A program made the translations under genes and the position numbers. A stretch of DNA of 64,000 nt from Humibacillus sp. DSM 29435 (lineage in GTDB: Bacteria > Actinomycetota > Actinomycetes > Actinomycetales > Dermatophilaceae). The DNA is taken from positions 62,001 through 126,000 of the forward strand of contig NZ_MAST01000002.1 of NCBI RefSeq assembly GCF_001758225.1, given 5' to 3'. The notes under the pieces are model-generated. The model searched no databases. It worked only from the letters and a program-made list of their open reading frames with translations, and was not told where the DNA came from. Shown piece after piece: positions 15,969 to 24,644 of the stretch. Position 1 is the stretch's first letter, and every line of letters begins with the position of its first letter.

Positions 15969-17426
15969 TCAGTGGCCGGGCCGCCCGACGACCCCCAAGA
16001 GGTCGGCCAGCGCTCGGCCCACCGCGGGCGAGCCACCGAAGGTGACGACGTCAGGAGCCGCAGGCCCACCCGGGCGGGGCCACCCGCACTCGACGACGAT
16101 GACGAAGTGGCCCTGCGAGCGCAGGCTTTCGGTCAGAGCCCAGGCCGGATGCCGTGCACTCAGCCCGCGACCCACGACCGCCACCTTGTCGCCCGCTCCG
16201 ACCTCGTCCACCTCGATGGCACGACCCACTGCGGCCGGACCCCACCGCACATCCCCGACGGCCAGGTTGGTGGCCGAAGCCAGCTGCACGACGACGGCGC
16301 GCTCGGGAGCCGAGCACCAGTCGGCCACCGCCGGGCCGACCTCGAAGGCTCGGGCGATCGCGGTGTCAGACACCGGCAGCGTCGGGGCCGGCTCGCCTGC
16401 ATACGACGTGGCTGCCCGAACCGGCCCGGGCGGGAAGGTGGCTACGAGCCGGTCGACTCGGCTCACCGCCTGCTCCAGCCTCGCCCGGTCGAGTCGACCG
16501 ACCCCGACGGCGGTCACCACCGCGTCGACGACCTCGAGAAACTCCTCCTCGCTCGTCTCCGACCCGACGCACAGCAGATCGCACCCGGCGACAAGGGCTC
16601 GCACGGCGGCCTCAGGGATCCCCGTCTCGGCGCTGGCCCCAGCCATGTCGAGGGCGTCAGTGACGACCACCCCGTCGTAGCCGAGCTCGTCACGCAAGAC
16701 GCCGTGAAGCAGCAGCGGCGAGAACGTCGCCGGCTGCTCCGGGTCGATAGCCGCGACCACGATGTGCGAGGTCATAATGCACGCGGCACCCGCCGCGACC
16801 GCGGCTCGGAACGGTGCGAGCTCGCGCTCGGCCAGCACTTCTCGAGGCACGTCGATGCGCGGCAGCGCGAGGTGCGAGTCGATGGCCGTGTCGCCATGAC
16901 CCGGGAAGTGCTTCGCGCAGGCCGCCACCCCGACCGACTGCAAGCCATCGACGAAGGCGGTCGAGTGTCGAGCGACCAGCATCGGGTCGCGCCCGAAGCT
17001 GCGCACGCCGATGACCGGGTTGTCGTCGGCCGAGTTGACGTCGACGACCGGGGCCAGGTCGAGCGTGATGCCGTGGGCCATCAGCTCGCGGCCGATGGCC
17101 TGCGCCGAGGCCCGCGTCAGTTCGAGGTCGTCGAGCCGGCCGAGCACGGCGTTGCCCGGGTGCGGCGAGCCGGTCGCGAGGTGCACCCGGGTCACGTCGC
17201 CGCCCTCCTCGTCGACGGCGAGCACGAGGTCGGGAGCGGCAGCATGCAGGTCGTGACACAGAGTCGAGAACTGTTCATCGTCAACGACGTTCGCGCCGTA
17301 GAGACACACCGCAGCCAGCCCAGCGGCATACGCGTGCTCGATCCAGGCCGGAACGGTGGTACCGGGGAACCCCGGCATCAGCGTGCGGACAACCAGGCGA
17401 CGCAGCGCCTCCTCATCTGTGGTCAC
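15969..17426 (-). CDS. nagZ: Glycoside hydrolase family 3, beta-N-acetylglucosaminidase-like
   Basis: A 485-residue GH3 enzyme that removes N-acetylglucosamine from muropeptides or chitin fragments. The NagZ signature KHFPGHGDTAIDSH (His of the acid/base dyad) is at about 169-182 and the nucleophile Asp is in VVVTDALDMAG (about 255). A second domain (about 330-485) follows the TIM barrel. No signal peptide is visible, so it probably acts in the cytoplasm. It is monocistronic, followed 190 bp later by the GH9 gene's leader. GH3 members can also act on other beta-sugars; the KHFPGHGxT motif favours the NagZ type. Confidence 0.88.
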   Translation of the reverse strand: MTTDEEALRRLVVRTLMPGFPGTTVPAWIEHAYAAGLAAVCLYGANVVDDEQFSTLCHDLHAAAPDLVLAVDEEGGDVTRVHLATGSPHPGNAVLGRLDDLELTRASAQAIGRELMAHGITLDLAPVVDVNSADDNPVIGVRSFGRDPMLVARHSTAFVDGLQSVGVAACAKHFPGHGDTAIDSHLALPRIDVPREVLAERELAPFRAAVAAGAACIMTSHIVVAAIDPEQPATFSPLLLHGVLRDELGYDGVVVTDALDMAGASAETGIPEAAVRALVAGCDLLCVGSETSEEEFLEVVDAVVTAVGVGRLDRARLEQAVSRVDRLVATFPPGPVRAATSYAGEPAPTLPVSDTAIARAFEVGPAVADWCSAPERAVVVQLASATNLAVGDVRWGPAAVGRAIEVDEVGAGDKVAVVGRGLSARHPAWALTESLRSQGHFVIVVECGWPRPGGPAAPDVVTFGGSPAVGRALADLLGVVGRPGH

Positions 17427-17473
17427 CAGCCGACCCTAGACGCGGCGGATCCCGTTCGGCAGCGACCGACCCG

Positions 17474-17541
17474 CAACACACCGAGCAATCCGCAACTCAC
17501 CGACCAACTGCCCGGTGAGTTCGCGATTGCTCGGTGTGTTG
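17474..17541. repeat. Long inverted repeat (CAACACACCGAG family, copy 1)
   Basis: CAACACACCGAGCAATC (17474-17490) is perfectly complementary to 17525-17541. After a 3-base mismatch a further 9 bp pair (AACTCACCG with CGGTGAGTT), giving a hairpin of about 26 paired positions. It lies in the 239-base gap between the divergent nagZ and arsM genes. The same outer arm occurs at 20783-20854. Confidence 0.8.
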
Positions 17542-17599
17542 GCCGGTGATCGGCAACGCGAGGGCCCAGGTGGTTGTTTCTTCTCGCACCGACCACGTA

Positions 17600-17644
17600 T
17601 TGACAGACATCTATGCCTGAGTCATTCTCGAACATATTGAATAT
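17600..17644 (+). promoter_or_regulatory. arsM promoter and possible operator
   Basis: TTGACA (17600-17605) is a consensus -35 box; a weak -10 (CATTCT) lies 17 bases on. An AT-rich perfect palindrome ATATT-G-AATAT (17634-17644), unusual in this GC-rich DNA, lies between it and the arsM ribosome-binding site and resembles ArsR/SmtB-type operators. No arsR gene is in the window. Confidence 0.45.
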
Positions 17645-17665
17645 CATCGATGCAAGGAGTGGGAC

Positions 17666-18523
17666 ATGAGCGCCGACCGTCAGGTGCAGGACGAGGTCCG
17701 TGAGCGCTACGCCGCTGCCGCCCGAGCCGTCACGAGCCGGGCGGCCAACCCGCTCGAGCTCGTCGACGCCGCCGCTCCCGCCGGATGCTGCAGCCCGACG
17801 TCAGTGACCACGGACTCACCGACCTCACCGACGTCGCTGACCGAGCAGAACTCGTCGTGCTGCGGTGGCAACAACACCCAGGTCGGCGAGACCTTCGGGG
17901 CGACGCTCTACGGCGAGCGGGAGCAGAACGAGCTTCCCGAGGAGGCGCTCTTGGCCAGCCTGGGCTGCGGCAACCCGACTGCAGTAGCCGATCTGCGCGA
18001 GGGTGAGACCGTGCTCGACCTCGGCTCGGGTGGCGGCATCGACGTGCTCCTGTCGGCGCGCCGGGTCGGCCCTACCGGCCGCGCCTACGGCGTCGACATG
18101 ACCGACGAGATGCTGGCGCTGGCCGAGTCCAACCGTGCTGTCGCCGGCGTCAGCAATGTGGAGTTCCTCAAGGGCACGATCGAGGCCGTGCCCCTGCCCG
18201 ACGCCACCGTCGACGTCGTGATCTCCAACTGTGTCATCAACCTCTCGACCGACAAGCCGGCCGTGCTCGCCGAGATGTTCCGGGTGCTGAGGCCGGGCGG
18301 GCGAATCGGTGTCTCGGACGTCGTCGCCGAAGACCACCTGACCCCGGCCGACCGGGCCGAGCGCGGCACCTACGTCGGGTGCATCGCCGGTGCGCTGTCG
18401 CGCGACGAGTACCTCACCGGTCTCGAGCGAGCCGGCTTCACCGGGGCCAGCGTCGAGTTCACCCACGAGGCCGCTCCCGGGATGCACTCCGCGACCGTGC
18501 GCGCGACCAAGCCCACCGGCTGA
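17666..18523 (+). CDS. arsM: Arsenite S-adenosylmethionine methyltransferase
   Basis: A 285-residue ArsM-type enzyme that methylates arsenite using SAM. The SAM-binding motif [12 protein letters not shown] is at about 113-124. Family cysteines are present: GCCSP and SSCCGG in the N-terminal arm, SLGCGNP (about 97), SNCVINLS (about 189) and GCIAGA. The order of [17 protein letters not shown] and CIAGA is characteristic. AAGGAG stands 7 bases before the ATG. It is a single gene without arsB/arsC/arsR, ending in a strong hairpin terminator. ArsM function is well supported; regulation is inferred only from the palindrome upstream. Confidence 0.93.
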   Translation: MSADRQVQDEVRERYAAAARAVTSRAANPLELVDAAAPAGCCSPTSVTTDSPTSPTSLTEQNSSCCGGNNTQVGETFGATLYGEREQNELPEEALLASLGCGNPTAVADLREGETVLDLGSGGGIDVLLSARRVGPTGRAYGVDMTDEMLALAESNRAVAGVSNVEFLKGTIEAVPLPDATVDVVISNCVINLSTDKPAVLAEMFRVLRPGGRIGVSDVVAEDHLTPADRAERGTYVGCIAGALSRDEYLTGLERAGFTGASVEFTHEAAPGMHSATVRATKPTG

Positions 18524-18536
18524 CCAGCCCCCGTCA

Positions 18537-18585
18537 CAGATCGGGGCGGCACGCGATGAGCTCCATCACGTGCCGCCCCGATCTG
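18537..18585. terminator. Bidirectional hairpin between arsM and esterase
   Basis: A perfect 17-bp stem: CAGATCGGGGCGGCACG (18537-18553) with its complement at 18569-18585, loop 15 bases. It sits between two convergent genes. There is no long T-run, as is common in high-GC actinobacteria. Confidence 0.75.
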
Positions 18586-18598
18586 CCAGCCCCGAACG

Positions 18599-20644
18599 TC
18601 AACGCCGAACGGCTACCGTGGTGCGTCGGCTCGTGGCGTTGCCGGCGGCATCCGTCGCCCGGTAGACGAAGGTGTAGCTCGCCCCGGGCACCGCTCGCAC
18701 GAGGAACTTCCGGTCGGTGCGACGCACGACGTCTGACTGTTTCGCGCCGGTGACTCGCACGTCGACGAGCTTGACCTTGACCGCTCCCGACTCGTCGGTT
18801 GCCTTCACCGTGATGCTGACCGGACGCAGTCGCCGGTTCGCCAACCAGATCACGGGGCGGTCGGCCGAGACCGTGAGCTTCGGGGCGACGTAGTCCTCAC
18901 GCAAGCCAGCCGCGCGGAAGTGCTCGGAGTGCAACCCGAACGAACGGTCGACGTGCGGCAGCCAGCACTCGTCGTTGTGTCGCCCCGTGGGGTAGACCTC
19001 CGACGTGTGCTCGACCCCCTTCTGGGTCAGGATCGCATCGAGCTGCCGAACCCCGTTGTCGAAGCCGTAGTCGTCGTCTTCGCAGGCGTCGAAGTAGAAG
19101 TCGAAGCGGCTCAGCTGCTCGGTCGTCATCGCCCCGGCCTGGGTGATCGGGGTCGGCCCCGAGGGGGTGTACCCGAGTGAACCGATGTGCGAGGCCAGCG
19201 ACGAGAACATCTCGGGGTTTGACAACCCGATCGAGAAGGCACCGAACCCGCCCATCGAGACGCCTGACAACGCGCGGAAGTCGCGCTGGGCCAGGGTGCG
19301 GTACTCCCTGTCGACGAGCGGCACCATCTCGGTCAGGAACATGCTGCGCCACGGCACCCCACCGGGCTGGTCGAGATACCAGAGCGACTCGCCATCGGGC
19401 ATGATCACGATCGACTCGGCGAGGCCGCGAGCGGTCAGGTCGTCGAGCACGGCATCCATCTTGCGCGGTTCCCACTCTCGGCTGCCGCCGTTGATGCCGT
19501 GCAGCAGGTACACGACGGGGTAGCGGCGGTTGGGCTCGGTGAAATAGCTCGGCGGCAGGTAGGTGACGAACTCGCGGCGCGCCCCCTCGAGGGCGGAGTC
19601 GACGTGGTCGCGGAAGAAGCGCGAGTGGTCGCCCGTCTCTTTCGACGTCTTGGCGGACACCCGGAGGAACTCCTGGGTCTTCGGCTCGAAGTCGAAGGGC
19701 TGGCCGTTGCGGGTGCCGGTGATCGTGCGGTTGGTGTCGACCACGAGGGTGCCGTCGCCTCCCACGACGACCTCGACCTCGCTGTCGGTGAGGGTCAGTG
19801 TGCCCGACTCGGCCAGCCACGAACGGATCTCCCGAGCCCGCCGCTCCTTGGCGCGGCCGTCGTGGAAGTAGGACGCGTCGAGAGTGGCGACGTAGGCATT
19901 GGCGTTGCCGGCGGCCAGCGCCTTCTTCTGGCGGGCCAGCACCGAGAGCGCACGGCGCGTCTGCTTCGCGTTGGCGAGGTCGCCGGTGATGCCGTAGACC
20001 GTCTGGCGCACGGCATCCTTGGAGAAGATGCCGACCGGCCCGGCGTACCAGCCTCCGCCGCCGTTCATGTCGTAGACGCGCACAGCCAGCACGTTCTCGC
20101 CGCCGAAGACGGGTGCGTCGGCCGGCACCGGGTAGAGGCGCTTCTCAAACCACTGGCTGCTCGGATTCGGCGGCATGACGCCCGAGCCGCCGATGCGCTT
20201 GCCGTTGAGGTAGGCCTCGTCAACGTCGTCGATGAAACCGAGGGAGGCGACGAGGTTGGCGCCCTGGGCGCCCGCCGGAAGGTCGAACTTCGATCGGTAC
20301 CAGCCGAACCCGTCGTAGTTCGCGAAGGCAGCACCGTCGTTGGGCACGCTCGACGGTGTCCAGCCCGAGTCGTCGAAGCCGGGGTCGGCGTAGGCGGGGT
20401 CGTCGCCGAGCTGAAACTTCCAGCGGTCGCCCTCGAGGTCGACCGACACCGTGCCGGCACCTGAGGGGGTCGCGGTCGTCACGGGCGGGACCGCGCGGGG
20501 GGCGGCCGCCACGAGGCGTGCGCTGTCGGGACGGGCGCCGACTGCGGCGGCGAAGGGCGCGGTGGTCACCACCGAAGCGGTCATGACGACCGCTGCGACC
20601 AGGGCGACCCGGCGCCAGAGGCGTCGGCTGGGGGTCTCGTGCAT
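18599..20644 (-). CDS. Secreted multidomain esterase (alpha/beta hydrolase)
   Basis: A 681-residue exported protein. A signal peptide (1-34: RRLWRRVALVAAVVMTA...AAAVGA) precedes a jelly-roll, galactose-binding-like domain (about 65-205, with W-F-x-K-R-L and AVRVYDMNGGGGWYAGP). A middle region (about 215-330) looks like a SnoaL/NTF2-type fold (tentative). The esterase-D-like hydrolase domain (about 340-580) has nucleophile Ser463 in GVSMGGFG, an HGINGG oxyanion loop and a likely catalytic His at about 556 (GRHNDECW). An Ig-like domain closes the protein. Carbohydrate esterase family 1 or feruloyl-esterase-like activity is possible; the substrate is unknown. Nearby cellulose genes suggest a polysaccharide side-chain (inference). 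Confidence 0.82.
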   Translation of the reverse strand: MHETPSRRLWRRVALVAAVVMTASVVTTAPFAAAVGARPDSARLVAAAPRAVPPVTTATPSGAGTVSVDLEGDRWKFQLGDDPAYADPGFDDSGWTPSSVPNDGAAFANYDGFGWYRSKFDLPAGAQGANLVASLGFIDDVDEAYLNGKRIGGSGVMPPNPSSQWFEKRLYPVPADAPVFGGENVLAVRVYDMNGGGGWYAGPVGIFSKDAVRQTVYGITGDLANAKQTRRALSVLARQKKALAAGNANAYVATLDASYFHDGRAKERRAREIRSWLAESGTLTLTDSEVEVVVGGDGTLVVDTNRTITGTRNGQPFDFEPKTQEFLRVSAKTSKETGDHSRFFRDHVDSALEGARREFVTYLPPSYFTEPNRRYPVVYLLHGINGGSREWEPRKMDAVLDDLTARGLAESIVIMPDGESLWYLDQPGGVPWRSMFLTEMVPLVDREYRTLAQRDFRALSGVSMGGFGAFSIGLSNPEMFSSLASHIGSLGYTPSGPTPITQAGAMTTEQLSRFDFYFDACEDDDYGFDNGVRQLDAILTQKGVEHTSEVYPTGRHNDECWLPHVDRSFGLHSEHFRAAGLREDYVAPKLTVSADRPVIWLANRRLRPVSITVKATDESGAVKVKLVDVRVTGAKQSDVVRRTDRKFLVRAVPGASYTFVYRATDAAGNATSRRTTVAVRR

Positions 20645-20782
20645 GAGCTTCTCCTACGTCGTTGTGGAGCGCGGCGTGCGGCGGTTCAGGGGGCTTTGTG
20701 AGGGTTCACACCCTAGGGCTCACCCGCCACCGATCGGGCCGCGAGCCGGCGGAAGTTCGGCAGTCACCGACCCGCCAGACCC

Positions 20783-20854
20783 GCAACACTCCGAGCAGTC
20801 GTCAAACACCAGTGACTGCAACCGCTGGTGCCTGACGACTACTCGGTGTGTTGC
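20783..20854. repeat. Long inverted repeat (CAACACACCGAG family, copy 2)
   Basis: Two 30-base arms (20783-20812 and 20825-20854) match at 26 positions around a 12-base centre. The outer arm GCAACAC-x-CCGAG is shared with the repeat at 17474-17541. The right arm runs into the MFS gene and encodes its last residues and stop codon (20839-20841). A terminator role at the tail-to-tail or same-strand gene end fits. Confidence 0.75.
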
Positions 20855-22317
20855 GCAGAGAGGGCCGGCTTGCCTGCCTCGGGTCTCAGACCGATGGCAG
20901 TGACCACCGCCCCGGCGGCCACGAGGCCGGCGCTGATCCACATCGCCCCCCGGTAGCCGGACGCCATCGCCACGGGGTCGGAGTAGGCCGCTCCCGACAG
21001 ACCGACGAGCGGCGGCAGGGCGGCCACGGCCAGCAGCCCAGCCGTTCGCGAGACGGCGTTGTTGACCCCACTCGCCGTGCCTGACAGCTCGTCGGGGGCA
21101 GCAGCCAGCACCGTTCCGGTCAGCGGAGCGACGAGCATCGCCAGGCCGAGGCCGACCAAGGTGATGCCCGGCAGGATATGCGCGGCGTACGACGGGTCAC
21201 TCGGCGCGAACCCGAGCCACCCGAACCCGACGGCGGCCGCCAGGGTTCCGGCGATCATGTACCGGCGCGGGCCGTGAGCCGTGGCCAGCGCACCGAACCG
21301 GCTCGCCAGCGCCAGCATGATCAGGCTGAGGGGCAAGGTCGATGCTCCGGCGGCGAGCGCCGACCAACCGGCCGACACCTGCAGGAAGAGCACCAGGAAG
21401 AGCAGTGCCGCGGCGAGCCCTGCGTAGACGAGGAGCGTCACGATGTTGATGGCGGTGAACACCCGGTCGGCGAAGAGCCGTGGCGGCACCATGGGGTGAC
21501 CTGAGCGGCGCTCGGTGACGACGAAGCCGACCAGCGCGAACACCCCCACCGCCCCGATCGCCCACGGCACCAGACCGGGGCGGTCAGGCCCGATGGTGAG
21601 CGCGTAGGTCAGGGCGCCGAGACCGACGACGGCGAGCAGCACCCCGGTGACATCGAACCGGCGGCTCGCGGTGGCGTTACGCGACTCGGGCACGACCCTC
21701 AGGGTGAGCACGACCACCACCGCGGTCAGCGGCACGTTGAGCCAGAAGGCCCAGCGCCAGTCGAAGTCGACCAGCCACCCGCCGACCACCGGACCAGAAG
21801 CCGTGGCGACACCGAGCAGGCCGGTCCAGGCGCCGATGGCCGCCATCCGGTCGACTCGACGGAACGAGGCCTGCAGGATCGCGAGGCTGCCGGGCACGAG
21901 CATGGCCGCCGCGACCCCCTGCACCGCCCTGGCGGCGATCAGCACCTCGATCGTGGGGGCGATGCCGCAGGCGATGGAGGCGACCCCGAAACCACCGACG
22001 CCGATGACGTAGACCCGGGCCCGGCCGAAGCGGTCACCGAGTGAACCGCCGAGCAGGATCAGCCCAGCCAGCGTCAGGGCGTAGGCGTTGATGACCCACT
22101 GCAGCCCAGCGAGATCGGCCCCGAGGTCGGCCCCGATGCGCGGCAGCGCCACGTTGACGATGCTGCCGTCGAGCATGGCCACCCCGCTGCCGAGGATCGT
22201 CGTGGTGAGCACGAGCCGCGCCCGGGAGGAGCCCATTGCCAACAGCTCGTCGGGGGCGCACTGCCCGACATTCTCAGGCCGGCACTCGCCCCACGGGCCT
22301 TCCGCAGTGGTGGTCAT
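20839..22317 (-). CDS. MFS drug:H+ antiporter, DHA2 (EmrB/QacA) type
   Basis: A 492-residue inner-membrane exporter with about 14 predicted transmembrane helices. Motif A (GGSLGDRFGRARVY) and motif C (ASGPVVGGWLVD) mark the antiporter family; MLDGSIVNVALP in the first helix is the DHA2 signature. Substrates cannot be deduced. I chose the ATG at 22317 (GGAG 9 bases upstream) over a GTG at 22332 with no room for a ribosome-binding site. Unusually, the last residues (AQHTE) and stop are encoded within the arm of a dispersed inverted repeat, so the natural C-terminus may have been replaced. Confidence 0.9.
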   Translation of the reverse strand: MTTTAEGPWGECRPENVGQCAPDELLAMGSSRARLVLTTTILGSGVAMLDGSIVNVALPRIGADLGADLAGLQWVINAYALTLAGLILLGGSLGDRFGRARVYVIGVGGFGVASIACGIAPTIEVLIAARAVQGVAAAMLVPGSLAILQASFRRVDRMAAIGAWTGLLGVATASGPVVGGWLVDFDWRWAFWLNVPLTAVVVVLTLRVVPESRNATASRRFDVTGVLLAVVGLGALTYALTIGPDRPGLVPWAIGAVGVFALVGFVVTERRSGHPMVPPRLFADRVFTAINIVTLLVYAGLAAALLFLVLFLQVSAGWSALAAGASTLPLSLIMLALASRFGALATAHGPRRYMIAGTLAAAVGFGWLGFAPSDPSYAAHILPGITLVGLGLAMLVAPLTGTVLAAAPDELSGTASGVNNAVSRTAGLLAVAALPPLVGLSGAAYSDPVAMASGYRGAMWISAGLVAAGAVVTAIGLRPEAGKPALSAQHTE

Positions 22318-22445
22318 GACCCCATGCTCCACCCACGAACGCTGCGGGCACCACCGTCAAGCGACTGCGTCGCGGCTCGCACCTCGATGTCTGACCCCCG
22401 GCATAGGTTGGGGTCTTCACACGGCCGCAACGTCACAGGAGAACG

Positions 22446-24644
22446 ATGTCCACGGCGCCTCGCGCTCAGCCGAACGGGCCCCCCGAGCAGACCCTGACGG
22501 GTCGGGTGGTCTCCACGGTGGTGTCGGTGGGCGTGGCGGCCCTGGGGCTCTGGGCCGGCCTCGCGGTCGTGGGCCGCGCCGGCCAGGTCACTGTCGCCGA
22601 GCTCGTCGCCACCTCCCTCGCACTGCTGGTCGCCGAGCTGGTCGCGCGGCCGTTCCTGCGAGCTCTGGCCGGCCGGGGCAGCGCGCTGCTCGCCCTGGCG
22701 ATCGGTCTGGTCGGCCAGCTGGCCATCTCGGGGCTGGTGGCCTACGCGTTTCTCGGGGTGCGGCTCCGACACTGGTACGTGGTCGCCGTGGTGCTGGGAG
22801 TGATGGCGGTGGTCACCGCGATCGGCCGGTGGCTCGTCGGGGCGAGCGACACGGCCTACGTCGTGGGTCACGCCCTGCACCGCCGGGGTGGCGCCCAGCC
22901 GAGCGGCCCTCGGGCGAAGGGCCTGGTCGTGCTGCAGTTCGACGGGGTCTCGGCCGGCGTGATGCAGCGGGCGATGGCCTCGGGTCAGGCCCCGACCGTC
23001 TCGCGCTGGCTCACCCAGGGCACCCACCAGCTGCGCGAGTGGTGGGTGCCAGTGCCGTCGACCACCCCGGCGAGCCAGGCCGGCATCCTGCACGGAGACG
23101 ACACGCAGGTGCCCGGGTTCCGCTGGTGGGACCGCGAGCTGGGGCGCCTGATGGTCTCGAACCGGTCGGCCGACGCCGCCGTGGTGGAGTCCCGGTTCCC
23201 CCCGGGCCACGGGCTGTTGCGCGAGGGCGGTGTCGCGATCAGCACGGCGTTCACGGGTGAGGCCGACCACGCCTTCCTCGTGTTCAGCCGAGCAGGAACG
23301 CGAGGCGGCCTGGGTTCGGGCGCCTCCTACATCCCGCTCTTCGCGAGCCCGTTCCTGCTCCCGCGCACACTGCTGCTGACCCTCGGCGAGATGGTCAAAG
23401 AGCTCTACCAGGCGCGCCGCCAGAGAGTGCGCGACGTGCAGCCGCGGATCCACCGCAAGCTGTCGTACGTCGCCCTGCGGGGCATCACCAACGTGTTTCT
23501 GCGCACCCTCAACCTCGTGCTCGTCACCGATGCGATGAGCCGCGGAGCCGCCATCGTGTTCGTCGATTTCGTCGACTACGACGAGATCGCCCACCACGCC
23601 GGGCCCGAGCGGCCCGAGGCCATGCGGGCCCTCGAGGGGCTCGACACCGTGCTCGGTGAGTTGGCCCGCGCCGCCGCAGCGGTCGCGACCGACTACGACT
23701 TCGTCGTGTGGTCAGACCACGGCCAGAGTCTCGGGCCGACGTTCGAGCAGCTGACCGGCGCCACGCTCGCCGAACGGGTCGAAGCGCTCATGGAGGGGGA
23801 TGCCGTGAGCACCCTCGAGAGCGCCAACGGTGACGACTGGGGGCCGCTCAACGCCCTGTTGTCCTCCACCTTCACGCGCGCATCGAGATCGTCGCGGCCA
23901 CTCGTGGTCGGGCCCGACCGCGGCAGCACCAGGGCGGTCGGCGACGAGACCCCCGACGTGGTGGTCGTCGGCGGCGGCAACCTCGGCATGGTGTGGTTTC
24001 CAGGACTGCCGACCCGGCCCACGCTCGAACAGGTCACGGCGCGCTGGCCGGGCCTGGTGCCGGGGCTGGCCCTGACCGACGGGGTCGGCGCCGTCATGGT
24101 CGCCGGTGACCTGGCCGATGACGCAGTCGGGCAGGTTGCTGCGGCGCTGGCCGCAGACCTCCGCGGCGGCCTGGGCAGCGATGTGCACCGCGGGCCAGGC
24201 AGCATGAGCCAACCGACTGGCCGACCAGGGCCTGAGGGGAGTGCCGCCGCCGGCCACGGCGGGGCAGTCGTCGTGGGACCGCACGGCATCCATCACCTCG
24301 GCAGCGGCCGCGTCACCGGGGTCGACCCCCTCGTTCCCTACGGCCCGCGCACGGCGGGCGATCTCGCGCGGCTCAGCACGACGGAACACTGTGGCGACCT
24401 CGTCCTGCTCTCCACCGTCGACGCGAACGGCATGGTGCACGCCTTCGAGGAGCAGGTGGGCTCGCACGGCGGGGTGGGCGGGCCCCAGAACAACGGGCTG
24501 CTCCTGCACCCCACGCACCTCGAGATCTCCGACGACCTGCTCTGCGACCACGGGCCGGTTCCCCTCTTCACCAGCCCGGTCGCCATCCACGACCAGATCC
24601 AAAGGTGGCGACGCGCCCAGGGAACGCTCGGAGCGCAACCGTGA
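22446..24644 (+). CDS. Membrane-anchored alkaline-phosphatase-superfamily phosphodiesterase
   Basis: A 732-residue protein. The N-terminus (25-145) has about four transmembrane segments; the rest is a phosphodiesterase/nucleotide pyrophosphatase-type domain. VVLQFDGVS (about 160) is the first metal-binding site, with STTPASQ holding the likely nucleophile Thr; FVDFVDYDEIAHHAG and VVWSDHGQS supply further metal ligands, and SHGG near the C-terminus the last. The substrate is unknown (a phosphodiester or sulfate ester). Its TGA overlaps the GTG of the downstream metallo-beta-lactamase-fold gene, so the two are co-translated and may work together. Confidence 0.85.
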   Translation: MSTAPRAQPNGPPEQTLTGRVVSTVVSVGVAALGLWAGLAVVGRAGQVTVAELVATSLALLVAELVARPFLRALAGRGSALLALAIGLVGQLAISGLVAYAFLGVRLRHWYVVAVVLGVMAVVTAIGRWLVGASDTAYVVGHALHRRGGAQPSGPRAKGLVVLQFDGVSAGVMQRAMASGQAPTVSRWLTQGTHQLREWWVPVPSTTPASQAGILHGDDTQVPGFRWWDRELGRLMVSNRSADAAVVESRFPPGHGLLREGGVAISTAFTGEADHAFLVFSRAGTRGGLGSGASYIPLFASPFLLPRTLLLTLGEMVKELYQARRQRVRDVQPRIHRKLSYVALRGITNVFLRTLNLVLVTDAMSRGAAIVFVDFVDYDEIAHHAGPERPEAMRALEGLDTVLGELARAAAAVATDYDFVVWSDHGQSLGPTFEQLTGATLAERVEALMEGDAVSTLESANGDDWGPLNALLSSTFTRASRSSRPLVVGPDRGSTRAVGDETPDVVVVGGGNLGMVWFPGLPTRPTLEQVTARWPGLVPGLALTDGVGAVMVAGDLADDAVGQVAAALAADLRGGLGSDVHRGPGSMSQPTGRPGPEGSAAAGHGGAVVVGPHGIHHLGSGRVTGVDPLVPYGPRTAGDLARLSTTEHCGDLVLLSTVDANGMVHAFEEQVGSHGGVGGPQNNGLLLHPTHLEISDDLLCDHGPVPLFTSPVAIHDQIQRWRRAQGTLGAQP

